From Rhodobiaceae bacterium (GTDB lineage Bacteria > Pseudomonadota > Alphaproteobacteria > Parvibaculales > Parvibaculaceae): DNA of 6,391 nucleotides. The notes below the pieces were generated by a model. The model made no database searches. It worked only from the letters and a program-made list of their open reading frames with translations, and was not told the origin of the DNA. The stretch lies in NCBI GenBank assembly GCA_002746275.1, contig NVWR01000007.1, positions 39,212 to 45,602 on the forward strand. The letters run 5' to 3'. Shown piece by piece: positions 1 to 4,794 of this stretch; within the stretch, counting starts at the first letter, position 1, and each line of letters starts with the position of its first letter. The translations under genes and the position numbers were made by a program.

Positions 1-297
1 CGCCGGGTCAATTCAGATGCACGGGTCTACGTTCAACCCGATGGTGAATTACTGCCAGACATCGCCGAGGACGAAATCTGCTTCATTGATAATGGCGAAA
101 CCAAGTTGAAATCAAACTCGTATTTTTTGATTGAATTCAATAAGGACGTGCAAGCGGTCAGGCGAATTCACATTGATGTAGACGGCAAGGCATACTATTC
201 GTCTTCGACTATGGATATGGAAGCCCTACCCAAAAAGGCAGTCGTTATCGGTCGTGTTTGCGCCGTATTGAGAAGCATGGAAACGCTCAACGGTTAA
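1..297 (+). CDS. C-terminal part of an S24/LexA-like phage repressor (5' end outside window)
   Basis: The frame is open from base 1 to TAA at 295-297, giving 98 visible residues. A TTG at 106 could start an ORF, but the frame runs upstream of it without a stop, so I treat the gene as cut by the window edge. The pattern fits the S24 (LexA/CI/UmuD) fold: DEICFID near residues 24-30, a YFLIEF strand at 41-46, AVRRI at 52-56 and a closing VVIGRVCAVLR at 81-91. Family members normally have GDSMEP with a catalytic Ser before the first strand and a catalytic Lys in VKR(I/L). By my hand alignment these positions are Glu16 (in GELLP) and Arg54, so self-cleavage looks unlikely. The DNA-binding N-terminus would lie upstream. 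The gene ends just before a strong terminator. Family call is fairly confident from the strand pattern; the loss of catalysis depends on the alignment. Confidence 0.68.
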   Translation, partial: RRVNSDARVYVQPDGELLPDIAEDEICFIDNGETKLKSNSYFLIEFNKDVQAVRRIHIDVDGKAYYSSSTMDMEALPKKAVVIGRVCAVLRSMETLNG

Positions 298-315
298 TCT
301 GTTGACGGACAATAC

Positions 316-347
316 AAAAAGGGAGAGGGCCGCCTCTCCCTTTTTTT
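316..347 (+). terminator. Intrinsic terminator after the repressor gene
   Basis: A perfect 8-bp GC-rich stem (GGGAGAGG at 321-328, CCTCTCCC at 333-340) encloses a GCCG loop and is followed by seven T (341-347). Five A at 316-320 precede the stem, so the structure could also work on the - strand. It sits 19 bases after the repressor stop and isolates that gene from the HD gene downstream, which has its own promoter. Confidence 0.93.
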
Positions 348-369
348 GTACTTTTTTGTAAAAACGTTG

Positions 370-398
370 TTGACTCTCCGGTATAATTACCGCTTTAT
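370..398 (+). promoter_or_regulatory. Putative promoter for the HD phosphohydrolase gene
   Basis: TTGACT (370-375) is a good -35 box. A 17-base spacer leads to CTTTAT (393-398), one mismatch from the CTATAT -10 form often described for alphaproteobacterial housekeeping promoters. A perfect TATAAT lies at 382-387, but only 6 bases from TTGACT, so the two cannot form one sigma70 promoter. TATAAT could act with a poor upstream -35 such as TTGTAA at 356-361 (20-base spacer). The region lies directly after the terminator and about 30 bases before the ATG at 431, which supports a transcription start here, but which -10 is used is uncertain. Confidence 0.6.
378..392. promoter_or_regulatory. Candidate operator: CCGGTATAATTACCG palindrome
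   Basis: CGGTA and TACCG flank a TAAT centre, making a perfect inverted repeat at 379-392. It fills the spacer between the -35 at 370-375 and the proposed -10 at 393-398, a position where a bound repressor would block polymerase. The left half, CCGGTATAATT, matches elements ahead of gapR and of the Sak4-like gene. Function as an operator is inferred from position and repetition only. Confidence 0.5.
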
Positions 399-422
399 GT
401 GTTAAGGATTTACACACAGGGC
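398..422 (+). promoter_or_regulatory. Leader with short inverted repeat and ribosome binding site, HD gene
   Basis: TGTGT (398-402) and ACACA (412-416) form an imperfect inverted repeat with AA/TT inside it and a GGAT loop. The segment ATTTACACACAGGGC (408-422) carries the probable Shine-Dalgarno AGGG (418-421), nine bases before the ATG at 431. Thirteen of its fifteen bases match the segment at 1985-1999 ahead of gapR, so the two leaders look related. Confidence 0.42.
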
Positions 423-430
423 GGCAAAAA

Positions 431-1015
431 ATGTCACTTAAAAAAATTCTCTACTCCGGCAAGATCGTTGACCTCATGGCGTTGACGCCAACCGATATAT
501 CACTCCCCGACATATCGCGCGCGCTTTCAAACCTCGCGCGCTTCGACGGCGCCACCGAAGATGTCTACAGCGTGGCTCAGCACTCGGTGTACGTCGCAGA
601 CCTCGCCCACCACTACGACGCCACCCCGGCTATGCGCTTTGCGGCCTTAATGCACGATGCGGCGGAGGCTTACGTTGGTGACTTAAACAGTCCAATGAAA
701 TCGCATTGTCCGAATTTCAAAATCATTGAAAACAAAGTTCACGCCGTAATCATGACGGCCTTTGGTTTTACACCACCGCCGCTGATCGACGAATACGTTA
801 AGACGTTGGACATGATCGCGTTGACCTCTGAATTTCGAGACCTGTTTGGGATAACCCCTGAAGACAAACGGTTCTCCGAACTTGACTACCCCGCGATTAA
901 ATATTGGCACCCCACACCGACGGTAAAGCCCGTCTTCCCCGCCGCAGCCTACTGCGATTTTACTGAGGCCGTGGAGCGGCTAGCGTTGCTGAACGATCTC
1001 GCCATCCCCTATTAG
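431..1015 (+). CDS. HD-domain phosphohydrolase (YfbR-like 5'-nucleotidase type)
   Basis: The 194-residue product has the metal-binding HD pattern of YfbR-like nucleotidases and their phage relatives: His51 in AQHSVYVADL, His75-Asp76 in the LMHDAAEAY motif with Glu79, Asp84 in GDLNSP, and a distal Asp127 in KTLDMIAL. The N-terminal lead-in (SGKIVDLMALTPTDISLPDI then ALSNLARF) is also typical of the phage and bacterial proteins of this group. The family removes phosphate from (deoxy)nucleoside monophosphates, so the likely role is cytosolic adjustment of the nucleotide pool during phage replication; the exact substrate cannot be read from sequence. It is the first gene after the terminator and has its own promoter region. 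All metal ligands are present and the length is normal for the family. Confidence 0.86.
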   Translation: MSLKKILYSGKIVDLMALTPTDISLPDISRALSNLARFDGATEDVYSVAQHSVYVADLAHHYDATPAMRFAALMHDAAEAYVGDLNSPMKSHCPNFKIIENKVHAVIMTAFGFTPPPLIDEYVKTLDMIALTSEFRDLFGITPEDKRFSELDYPAIKYWHPTPTVKPVFPAAAYCDFTEAVERLALLNDLAIPY

Positions 1016-1222
1016 GCGCTGGGACTCCTGACGCCCGGCAGTCATTCTCGGGCGATAACGCTGATGATCGCTTCCCGCTAGGTCCGCCGATAATTCATAG
1101 CCTAGCGCTTGCGCAAAACCTGCCCAGCTTAAAGGTAAACGGGGAAATCATCGGAACAATGGCAACACGACCGGGGCGCAACACCCTGCGCTCCGGTCAC
1201 TCCGCAAACTTTAAGGTGACAA
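1016..1222. other. Gene-free stretch between the HD gene and the small Cys protein
   Basis: No convincing gene lies in these 207 bases. Stop-free reading continues in one + frame from 967 to a TAG at 1231-1233, but its only standard start is an ATG at 1159, which would give 24 residues without a clear ribosome binding site. A 5-bp GCCCG/CGGGC hairpin lies at 1033-1053 and a strong 12-bp hairpin at 1169-1198. I see no good promoter. The stretch could be a leader, a decayed gene or a small RNA; nothing decides among these. Confidence 0.5.
1169..1198 (+). other. Strong 12-bp hairpin upstream of the 1223 gene
   Basis: The arm at 1169-1180 (GACCGGGGCGCA) pairs with 1187-1198 (TGCGCTCCGGTC) over 12 bp, including one G-U pair, around an ACACCC loop. 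There is no T tract, so it is not a classic intrinsic terminator. It ends 24 bases before the ATG at 1223. It could be a transcript-stabilising or processing structure, part of a small RNA, or a protein-binding site. Confidence 0.6.
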
Positions 1223-1477
1223 ATGGACACTAGAATTCACGGCTGGCCGATGTGCGCTAAGTGCAACAAGCCCGTTGATACTCTGAAGACAGAAGACTAT
1301 GCGGGCAGAAGCCTTGCAGTCACCGCCGCCTGCCACGGGAAGGAACAGACGGTTCTAATCCCTCATGTGCTTTTCGAAGACCTTATGGAGGGCGAAACGC
1401 TTAACGCCGACGGTTTTGCATTCACACCCGAAGTCGAAGACGGCGGGACAGAAGTGTTCACCCCGGAGTCCTTATGA
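1223..1477 (+). CDS. Small phage protein with putative CxxC...CH zinc site
   Basis: The product is 84 residues. CAKC (Cys11, Cys14) followed by KPVD, then Cys37-His38 in AACHG, looks like a four-ligand zinc site. I recall short phage proteins of unknown function that share a C-x2-C-x-KPVD...CHG layout, but assign no function. The C-terminal third is acidic (PEVEDGGTEVF). AAGG at 1213-1216 is a suitable ribosome binding site for the ATG at 1223. The gene ends in an ATGA overlap with rusA, so the two are probably co-translated and the protein may be made alongside the resolvase. Coding status is supported by the overlap and the conserved-looking Cys pattern; zinc binding is inference. Confidence 0.75.
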   Translation: MDTRIHGWPMCAKCNKPVDTLKTEDYAGRSLAVTAACHGKEQTVLIPHVLFEDLMEGETLNADGFAFTPEVEDGGTEVFTPESL

Positions 1478-1941
1478 CCTCCATTTGCTTTACCGTCCCC
1501 GGTCCTATTCAGCCATGGCAGCGCGCGCGCTCGAACGGAAAATTTAAGTTCACGGCTCGCGAAACGGTCATGTATCAAAATCACGTAAAACACTGCGCAG
1601 CCGACGCCATGGGCAACATGCCTTTGTTTGATGGTCCCATCGTCGCAACCTATGTTTTTATTTTCCCCGTTCCCGACAGTTGGCCGAAGTGGAAAAAGGA
1701 AGCCGCGCGCCGTGGTCGTCTAGTTCACGATAAAAAGCCGGACACGGACAACCTTGTAAAGACAATCAAAGACGCTTGCGAGGGCATCGTTTTCACAAAC
1801 GACTGCCGTGTGTACTCGGACAGTGCATCCAAGTGGTTTAACAACGGCAGCGGAGTCCACACGGTTGTGACCTTCCGCTTAGAGGAAGACAAAATCGGAA
1901 CCGGGGCAAAGAAATCTGACTACGACGCTCTTTTTGATTGA
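1474..1941 (+). CDS. rusA: RusA-family Holliday junction resolvase
   Basis: The 155-residue protein opens with VPGPIQPWQRAR, the usual RusA start strand, and carries the catalytic block KPDTDNLVKTIKDA followed by FTND. Asp90, Asp92, Lys96 and Asp110 correspond by spacing to E. coli RusA Asp70, Asp72, Lys76 and Asp91, so the active site looks intact. RusA enzymes are Mg-dependent endonucleases that cut four-way junctions symmetrically; in phages they resolve recombination or replication branches before packaging. The protein is somewhat longer than E. coli RusA (120 residues), with extra sequence at the C-terminus (about 140-155, Lys/Asp rich). GGAG at 1465-1468 inside the preceding gene serves as ribosome binding site. 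The promoter for gapR overlaps its stop codon. Confidence 0.93.
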   Translation: MTSICFTVPGPIQPWQRARSNGKFKFTARETVMYQNHVKHCAADAMGNMPLFDGPIVATYVFIFPVPDSWPKWKKEAARRGRLVHDKKPDTDNLVKTIKDACEGIVFTNDCRVYSDSASKWFNNGSGVHTVVTFRLEEDKIGTGAKKSDYDALFD

Positions 1942-1967
1942 CGAACCGGTAATAACTCCGGTATAAC
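1938..1967 (+). promoter_or_regulatory. Promoter for gapR, overlapping the rusA stop
   Basis: TTGACG (1938-1943) and TATAAC (1962-1967) are 18 bases apart, each one mismatch from the sigma70 consensus. Transcription would start near 1974-1976, about 30 bases before the gapR ATG. The -35 box includes the TGA of rusA (1939-1941). As at the HD promoter, a CCGGTA element begins two bases after the -35 box. Confidence 0.78.
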
Positions 1968-1968
1968 T
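1946..1968. repeat. Tandem CCGGTA(A)TAACT repeat within the gapR promoter (candidate operator)
   Basis: CCGGTAATAACT (1946-1957) is followed directly by CCGGTATAACT (1958-1968), the same unit with one A fewer. The pair spans the spacer and -10 box, where a bound protein would shut the promoter. Related single copies lie at 378-388 and 2293-2304. That this is an operator is inferred from position and recurrence. Confidence 0.55.
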
Positions 1969-1977
1969 AATAATCAT

Positions 1978-1999
1978 TTTACATATTTACATAAAGGGC
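1978..1999 (+). promoter_or_regulatory. AT-rich gapR leader with 8-bp tandem repeat and ribosome binding site
   Basis: TTTACATA occurs twice in direct succession (1978-1985, 1986-1993), followed by AAAGGG, whose AGGG (1995-1998) is the ribosome binding site five bases before the ATG. The segment 1985-1999 matches 13 of 15 bases of the HD gene leader at 408-422. The AT-rich tract is the sort of DNA GapR proteins favour, so autoregulation is possible but unproven. Confidence 0.4.
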
Positions 2000-2003
2000 C
2001 GAT

Positions 2004-2267
2004 ATGCCAGAAACACCAACAAGTTCGATCACCGTAGCACAAGGGCAGTTACGCTCGTTCATTGAACGGATTGAACGCCTTGAGGAAGAAAAGGCGGCAC
2101 TGGCGGCTGACATCAAGGAAGTCTATGACGAAGCCAAGGGCAACGGCTTTGATACCAAGATCTTGCGCCAGATTGTGAAACTTCGGGCGATGGATACGGC
2201 GGAACGTCAAGAGGCCGAAGCCATTCTTGAACTCTATCTTCACGCTCTGGGAATGCTCAACGACTGA
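2004..2267 (+). CDS. gapR: GapR-family DNA-binding protein (DUF2312/UPF0335)
   Basis: The 87-residue product matches the GapR pattern along its whole length: a short variable N-terminus, then [19 protein letters not shown] (about 14-33), the signature [20 protein letters not shown] (38-57), and an ending [16 protein letters not shown]. It should be almost wholly helical, with a coiled coil over the first half. Caulobacter GapR is a nucleoid-associated protein of similar size that encloses AT-rich, overtwisted DNA and aids topoisomerases ahead of forks and RNA polymerases. Here it lies between recombination genes and has its own promoter, so a role in phage DNA topology, replication or transcription is plausible. 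A host-acquired gene is possible. Family assignment is very secure; the phage-specific role is inference. Confidence 0.95.
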   Translation: MPETPTSSITVAQGQLRSFIERIERLEEEKAALAADIKEVYDEAKGNGFDTKILRQIVKLRAMDTAERQEAEAILELYLHALGMLND

Positions 2268-2276
2268 CCTTGTGGT

Positions 2277-2317
2277 TTGTCACGTCCCGCAACCGGTATT
2301 AATTCCGTTAAATAGGT
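2277..2317 (+). promoter_or_regulatory. Third CCGGTA element and weak promoter candidate before the Sak4-like gene
   Basis: CCGGTATTAATT (2293-2304) repeats the element seen ahead of HD and gapR, and AACCGGTA extends its match to the gapR copy. CCGTTAAAT follows at 2305 as a possible degenerate second unit. TTGTCA at 2277-2282 could be a -35 box, but no convincing -10 stands at the right distance (TTAATT at 16 bases is the best). AGGT at 2314-2317 is the probable ribosome binding site for the ATG at 2324. Confidence 0.42.
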
Positions 2318-2323
2318 AATAAC

Positions 2324-3274
2324 ATGTTCAAAATCAAAACCGCAGACATGCGGGCCGCAGAAAATCGGGGCCGAAAGATACTTGTCCTTGGTGAGTCTGG
2401 TGTGGGTAAGACCTCACTGCTTTGGTCCCTCCCCCTTGAGTCAACATTGTTTGTCGATATCGAGGCCGGAGACCTTGCAGTCGAGGGCTGGCAGGGCGAC
2501 AGCCTTGAACCGACCACATGGATTGAACTTTGCAATCTCGCTGTATTCGTTGGCGGACCAAATCCAGAGGCCGTACCCGGCGCGGTCTACAGCCAAGGGC
2601 ATTACGACGCGGTTGCCGAAGAATACGCGGCGCAAAACATCACACAAGAGTTGTTCCAGAAATACGACACGCTGTTCATCGACAGCCTGACCGACATGTC
2701 ACGTCTCTGTTTCCAGTGGTGCCTTACCCAGCCTGAATCCTGGAACAAGGAAGGCGTCAAGAACACGATGGGAACCTACGGGCTCTTGGGCGTGAGCATG
2801 ATCGCCATGCTTAAGCAGATTCAGAAGACGCGGCACATGAACGTGATTTTCTTGGGCATCCTTGACGAATTCAAGGACGAAAACGGGGCGAAAACATTTG
2901 TCGCCCAGATTGAAGGCTCAAAGGTTGGCCGGGAAATTCCGGGCATTGTTGACGAAGTTTTCACCATGGCAATCTTGTCGCACCCCGAAACCGGCGAGAC
3001 CTACCGCGCGCTAGTCACCAACCGGGATAACCGGTGGCGGTTCCCCGCGAAGGATCGGAGCGGACGGCTCAACGACGTTGAAGAGCCCCACCTTGGGCGG
3101 GTTATGGAGAAGATGAACAACAAGGCCCCGGCGGGGTCGAACCTTGTTCACTCGGTGCCCAGCCAAGACCAAACCACTGAACAAGATCAAGGACAGCCTG
3201 TACCGGCAGAGTCGAGCGCCAACCCCGCTCAAGGGCACGCCCCAACGACTTCACCGATCCCAATTCCAAGATGA
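2324..3274 (+). CDS. AAA_24/Sak4-like phage ATPase, putative single-strand annealing recombinase
   Basis: The 316-residue product has a RecA-like nucleotide-binding core: Walker A GESGVGKT at 23-30, an acidic FVDIEAG strand at 43-49, Walker B YDTLFIDS at 114-121 with Asp120, and a later VIFLGI strand. This is the layout of the phage nucleotide-binding family AAA_24, whose studied members (Sak4) act as ATP-dependent, RecA-core recombinases that anneal DNA with help from a phage SSB. The SSB-like gene directly downstream fits this pairing. From about residue 262 the protein becomes a Pro/Gln/Ser/Thr-rich tail that is probably disordered and may contact a partner. A 69-base gap with a 6-bp GCGCCG/CGGCGC hairpin (3281-3302) separates it from the next gene. 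The ATPase fold is secure; recombinase activity is inferred from family and context. Confidence 0.82.
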   Translation: MFKIKTADMRAAENRGRKILVLGESGVGKTSLLWSLPLESTLFVDIEAGDLAVEGWQGDSLEPTTWIELCNLAVFVGGPNPEAVPGAVYSQGHYDAVAEEYAAQNITQELFQKYDTLFIDSLTDMSRLCFQWCLTQPESWNKEGVKNTMGTYGLLGVSMIAMLKQIQKTRHMNVIFLGILDEFKDENGAKTFVAQIEGSKVGREIPGIVDEVFTMAILSHPETGETYRALVTNRDNRWRFPAKDRSGRLNDVEEPHLGRVMEKMNNKAPAGSNLVHSVPSQDQTTEQDQGQPVPAESSANPAQGHAPTTSPIPIPR

Positions 3275-3343
3275 TCCTGCGCGCCGCCACATAACCCGGC
3301 GCCCTCCAACTTTCCACCGACCCACCGCACGAAAAGGCAAAAG

Positions 3344-4144
3344 ATGAGCAAATTCGATTTTAACAGCGCCGAAAAACAAGATGACGGCAACACGATTCCG
3401 TCGGGCACCATCGCCCCGCTATCCATCGCTATTGAGCGTGGCGGATACACCGACCCCGCCGAGGGCCTTACAAATGGCATCGGCACAATCTCCGGGGCCA
3501 ATGCGGTCTATCTGAATTGCAAGTTCACGGTCCTTGCGGGTCCATACGCCGGGCGTGTCTTCTTCGACCTTATCGGCCTGCACTCCACCAAGGGGCCTAA
3601 GTGGGCTGACATGGGGCGCAAGACCGTTCGCGGTATTCTTGAATCATCCCGTGGCGTTCATCCAGACGATCAGAGTCAGGAAGCAAATAACGCCCGGTCG
3701 CTCCACACCGAGTCCTATGAAGAATTGGACGGCATCGAATTCCTTGGCCTGATTAAGGAAGAAGAGGGCGAAGACGGATACGGCGACAAGAATAAGTTGA
3801 GCAAGCCCGTGACGATGAACCAGAAGCGTTACTTCCATTGGATTGTCAACGGCGCGTTTGCAGAGCCGCCGGAGTCCGCGTCCCCAGCGCGCAAGGAAAA
3901 GAAAGACAAGCGCGCGGCTCCCGCTCAACAGCAGTGGGGCTCCCCATCCGGTGGACAGCCCACTTTCGGTGCCGTTGGACAGCAAGGCACGCCCGGCGGT
4001 CAACAGCAGGCGGCGCCAGACCAGACGCAGACAAGCGCTCCCTTCCAAGGTCAGCAACAGATGGGCACGCCAGCGGCACAGACCGGAGCCCCATTCCAAG
4101 GCCAACAGGCCGAGGGTAAACCCGGTCCCGGTTGGTCTCGATAA
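3344..4144 (+). CDS. DUF669-like putative ssDNA-binding protein, partner of the Sak4-like ATPase
   Basis: The N-terminal part of this 266-residue protein (about 1-170) resembles DUF669-type phage proteins: a short FDFNSAE start, a YLNCKFTVLAGPYAGRVFFD strand pair (56-75), a basic GRKTVRGILES helix (91-101) and a later EELDGIEFLGLI segment. Such proteins often stand next to AAA_24 ATPases and are thought to be OB-fold ssDNA binders. A basic stretch, ARKEKKDKR (182-190), leads into a Gln/Gly/Pro-rich tail to the end, like the linker of bacterial SSBs. It ends in PGPGWSR and lacks the acidic DDDIPF-type tip that recruits host repair proteins. The tail holds a 17-residue repeat. AAAAGG at 3332-3336 is a good ribosome binding site. 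The SSB role is inferred from pattern and position, not from a clear motif. Confidence 0.62.
   Translation: MSKFDFNSAEKQDDGNTIPSGTIAPLSIAIERGGYTDPAEGLTNGIGTISGANAVYLNCKFTVLAGPYAGRVFFDLIGLHSTKGPKWADMGRKTVRGILESSRGVHPDDQSQEANNARSLHTESYEELDGIEFLGLIKEEEGEDGYGDKNKLSKPVTMNQKRYFHWIVNGAFAEPPESASPARKEKKDKRAAPAQQQWGSPSGGQPTFGAVGQQGTPGGQQQAAPDQTQTSAPFQGQQQMGTPAAQTGAPFQGQQAEGKPGPGWSR
4031..4132 (+). repeat. Two 51-bp units encoding a 17-residue repeat in the SSB-like tail
   Basis: Residues 230-246 and 247-263 are two degenerate copies of a 17-residue unit, both carrying APFQGQQ (232-238 and 249-255). The DNA copies differ at many third positions, so the duplication is old or the motif is kept by selection. 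Repeat number in such tails often varies between relatives. Confidence 0.6.
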
Positions 4145-4150
4145 ACACGA

Positions 4151-4188
4151 GGTAGGGGGCTACCCCCCCTCCCCCACTTCCATTTTTT
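4151..4188 (+). terminator. Possible weak terminator after the SSB-like gene
   Basis: AGGGGG (4154-4159) can pair with CCCCCT (4165-4170) around a 5-base loop; an alternative GGTAG/CTACC stem (4151-4155, 4160-4164) is also possible. A run of six T (4183-4188) follows, but about 12 bases after the stem, so it is not a canonical terminator. The pyrimidine tract between them (4163-4175, C7-T-C5) is unusual. Confidence 0.33.
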
Positions 4189-4200
4189 GAAAGCAAAACA

Positions 4201-4374
4201 ATGCGTATAGCAACAATCGTCTTCGCTGTTCTCTTAACCCTGAAGCTCGCGGAGGTTGTTACGTGGTCATGGTGGATCATTACCGCACCACTCTACATCG
4301 GCTTCGTTCTTTGGCTTGTTTTAGTCGTGGGGATTATCTCTGGCTTCGCGGTCTTCTCCAACAAGCGGCTCTGA
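4201..4374 (+). CDS. 57-residue phage membrane protein (WSWW type)
   Basis: ATG at 4201 to TGA at 4372-4374 encodes 57 mostly hydrophobic residues. A short first segment (about 3-20, with Lys15 and Glu18) is followed by WSWW (22-25) and a Pro in ITAPLY, then a long hydrophobic span to about residue 52, ending in a basic SNKRL tail. The combination K-L-x3-[IV]-x-WSWW-x4-P is typical of a group of tiny inner-membrane proteins of unknown function common in phages and prophages (I recall them annotated as transmembrane Fels-0-like proteins). GAAAG at 4189-4193 is a modest ribosome binding site. Another frame opens at 4263, but its product is not hydrophobic or recognisable, so I prefer this one. 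Function and topology are not known. Confidence 0.78.
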   Translation: MRIATIVFAVLLTLKLAEVVTWSWWIITAPLYIGFVLWLVLVVGIISGFAVFSNKRL

Positions 4375-4467
4375 ACGCACCGCCCCGCGTCTTGCACCTC
4401 TCAACGATGTCAAGAGGGCTGACAGCCGGGAAAGTACCGGCACCCATCACAACAGAAAGATAGTCGA

Positions 4468-4794
4468 ATGAAATTTGTAGACACAAATCTTGGACAGCGA
4501 GTCAAAATCGCAATCAGCGGCGAAGTCGGCACAATCATTGGCCAGTGCGTATACCTTTACGAAGCTCCCTCCGTCTACGTCGAATACAAAGCCGCAGACG
4601 GTAGCGCATCAAGCTCATGGTTTAGCCCTGAACAGCTTGAGATTCAGACCACCGAAGACGACACCGCCGATGCTGAAAAGGCTGAAGAACGATCAGGCCC
4701 ATTTGTTGCCGGGAACGTTCACAACGGAGACGTGAGCTTCACTGTCCACGTTGACGCCGTTGACATTGAAGACCTGAATCTCAGCGGCGGTTAA
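4468..4794 (+). CDS. Hypothetical phage protein with N-terminal beta-rich domain
   Basis: The 108-residue product has two parts. Residues 1-60 (LGQRVKIAISGEVGTIIGQC, a YLYEAPSVYVEYKA strand, then SSWFSPEQLEI) look like a small SH3-type beta barrel seen in uncharacterised phage proteins, where an LGxxVxD start, a GxxG turn and a W-F-x-x-x-x-LE end recur. Residues 61-108 are acidic (TTEDDTADAEKAEE) and end in a strand-like VSFTVHVDAVDIEDLNL. No function can be assigned. The 93 bases before it hold only two short hairpins (CCTCT/AGAGG at 4397-4417, GCCGG/CCGGC at 4425-4441) and a weak AGAAAGA ribosome binding site. The coding call is supported by length and composition; the fold is a guess. Confidence 0.65.
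   Translation: MKFVDTNLGQRVKIAISGEVGTIIGQCVYLYEAPSVYVEYKAADGSASSSWFSPEQLEIQTTEDDTADAEKAEERSGPFVAGNVHNGDVSFTVHVDAVDIEDLNLSGG

Noticed and set aside
370..387. TTGACT with the perfect TATAAT at 382-387 as one promoter
   Set aside because: The spacing is only 6 bases, far too short for sigma70. I kept TTGACT with CTTTAT at 393-398 instead and noted TATAAT as an alternative.
1159..1233. 24-codon ORF (MATRPGRN...) overlapping the start of the 1223 gene
   Set aside because: There is no clear ribosome binding site, it is very short, and it contains the strong hairpin at 1169-1198.
1978..1993. CRISPR or origin iterons from the TTTACATA tandem repeat
   Set aside because: There are only two 8-bp units and no spacers, and nothing else of a replication origin is visible nearby.
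4155..4175. G-quadruplex on the - strand
   Set aside because: Only two long G runs are present on one strand, and splitting them gives at most three GGG runs.
3644..4280. Two long - strand frames (3644-4105 and 3846-4280)
   Set aside because: They are opposite the Gln/Gly/Pro-rich SSB-like gene, whose biased codons keep other frames open. Their products are low-complexity and unrecognised.
4263..4463. 66-codon + frame starting inside the 57-residue membrane gene
   Set aside because: The product is not recognisable and overlaps the well-patterned WSWW membrane protein in another frame.
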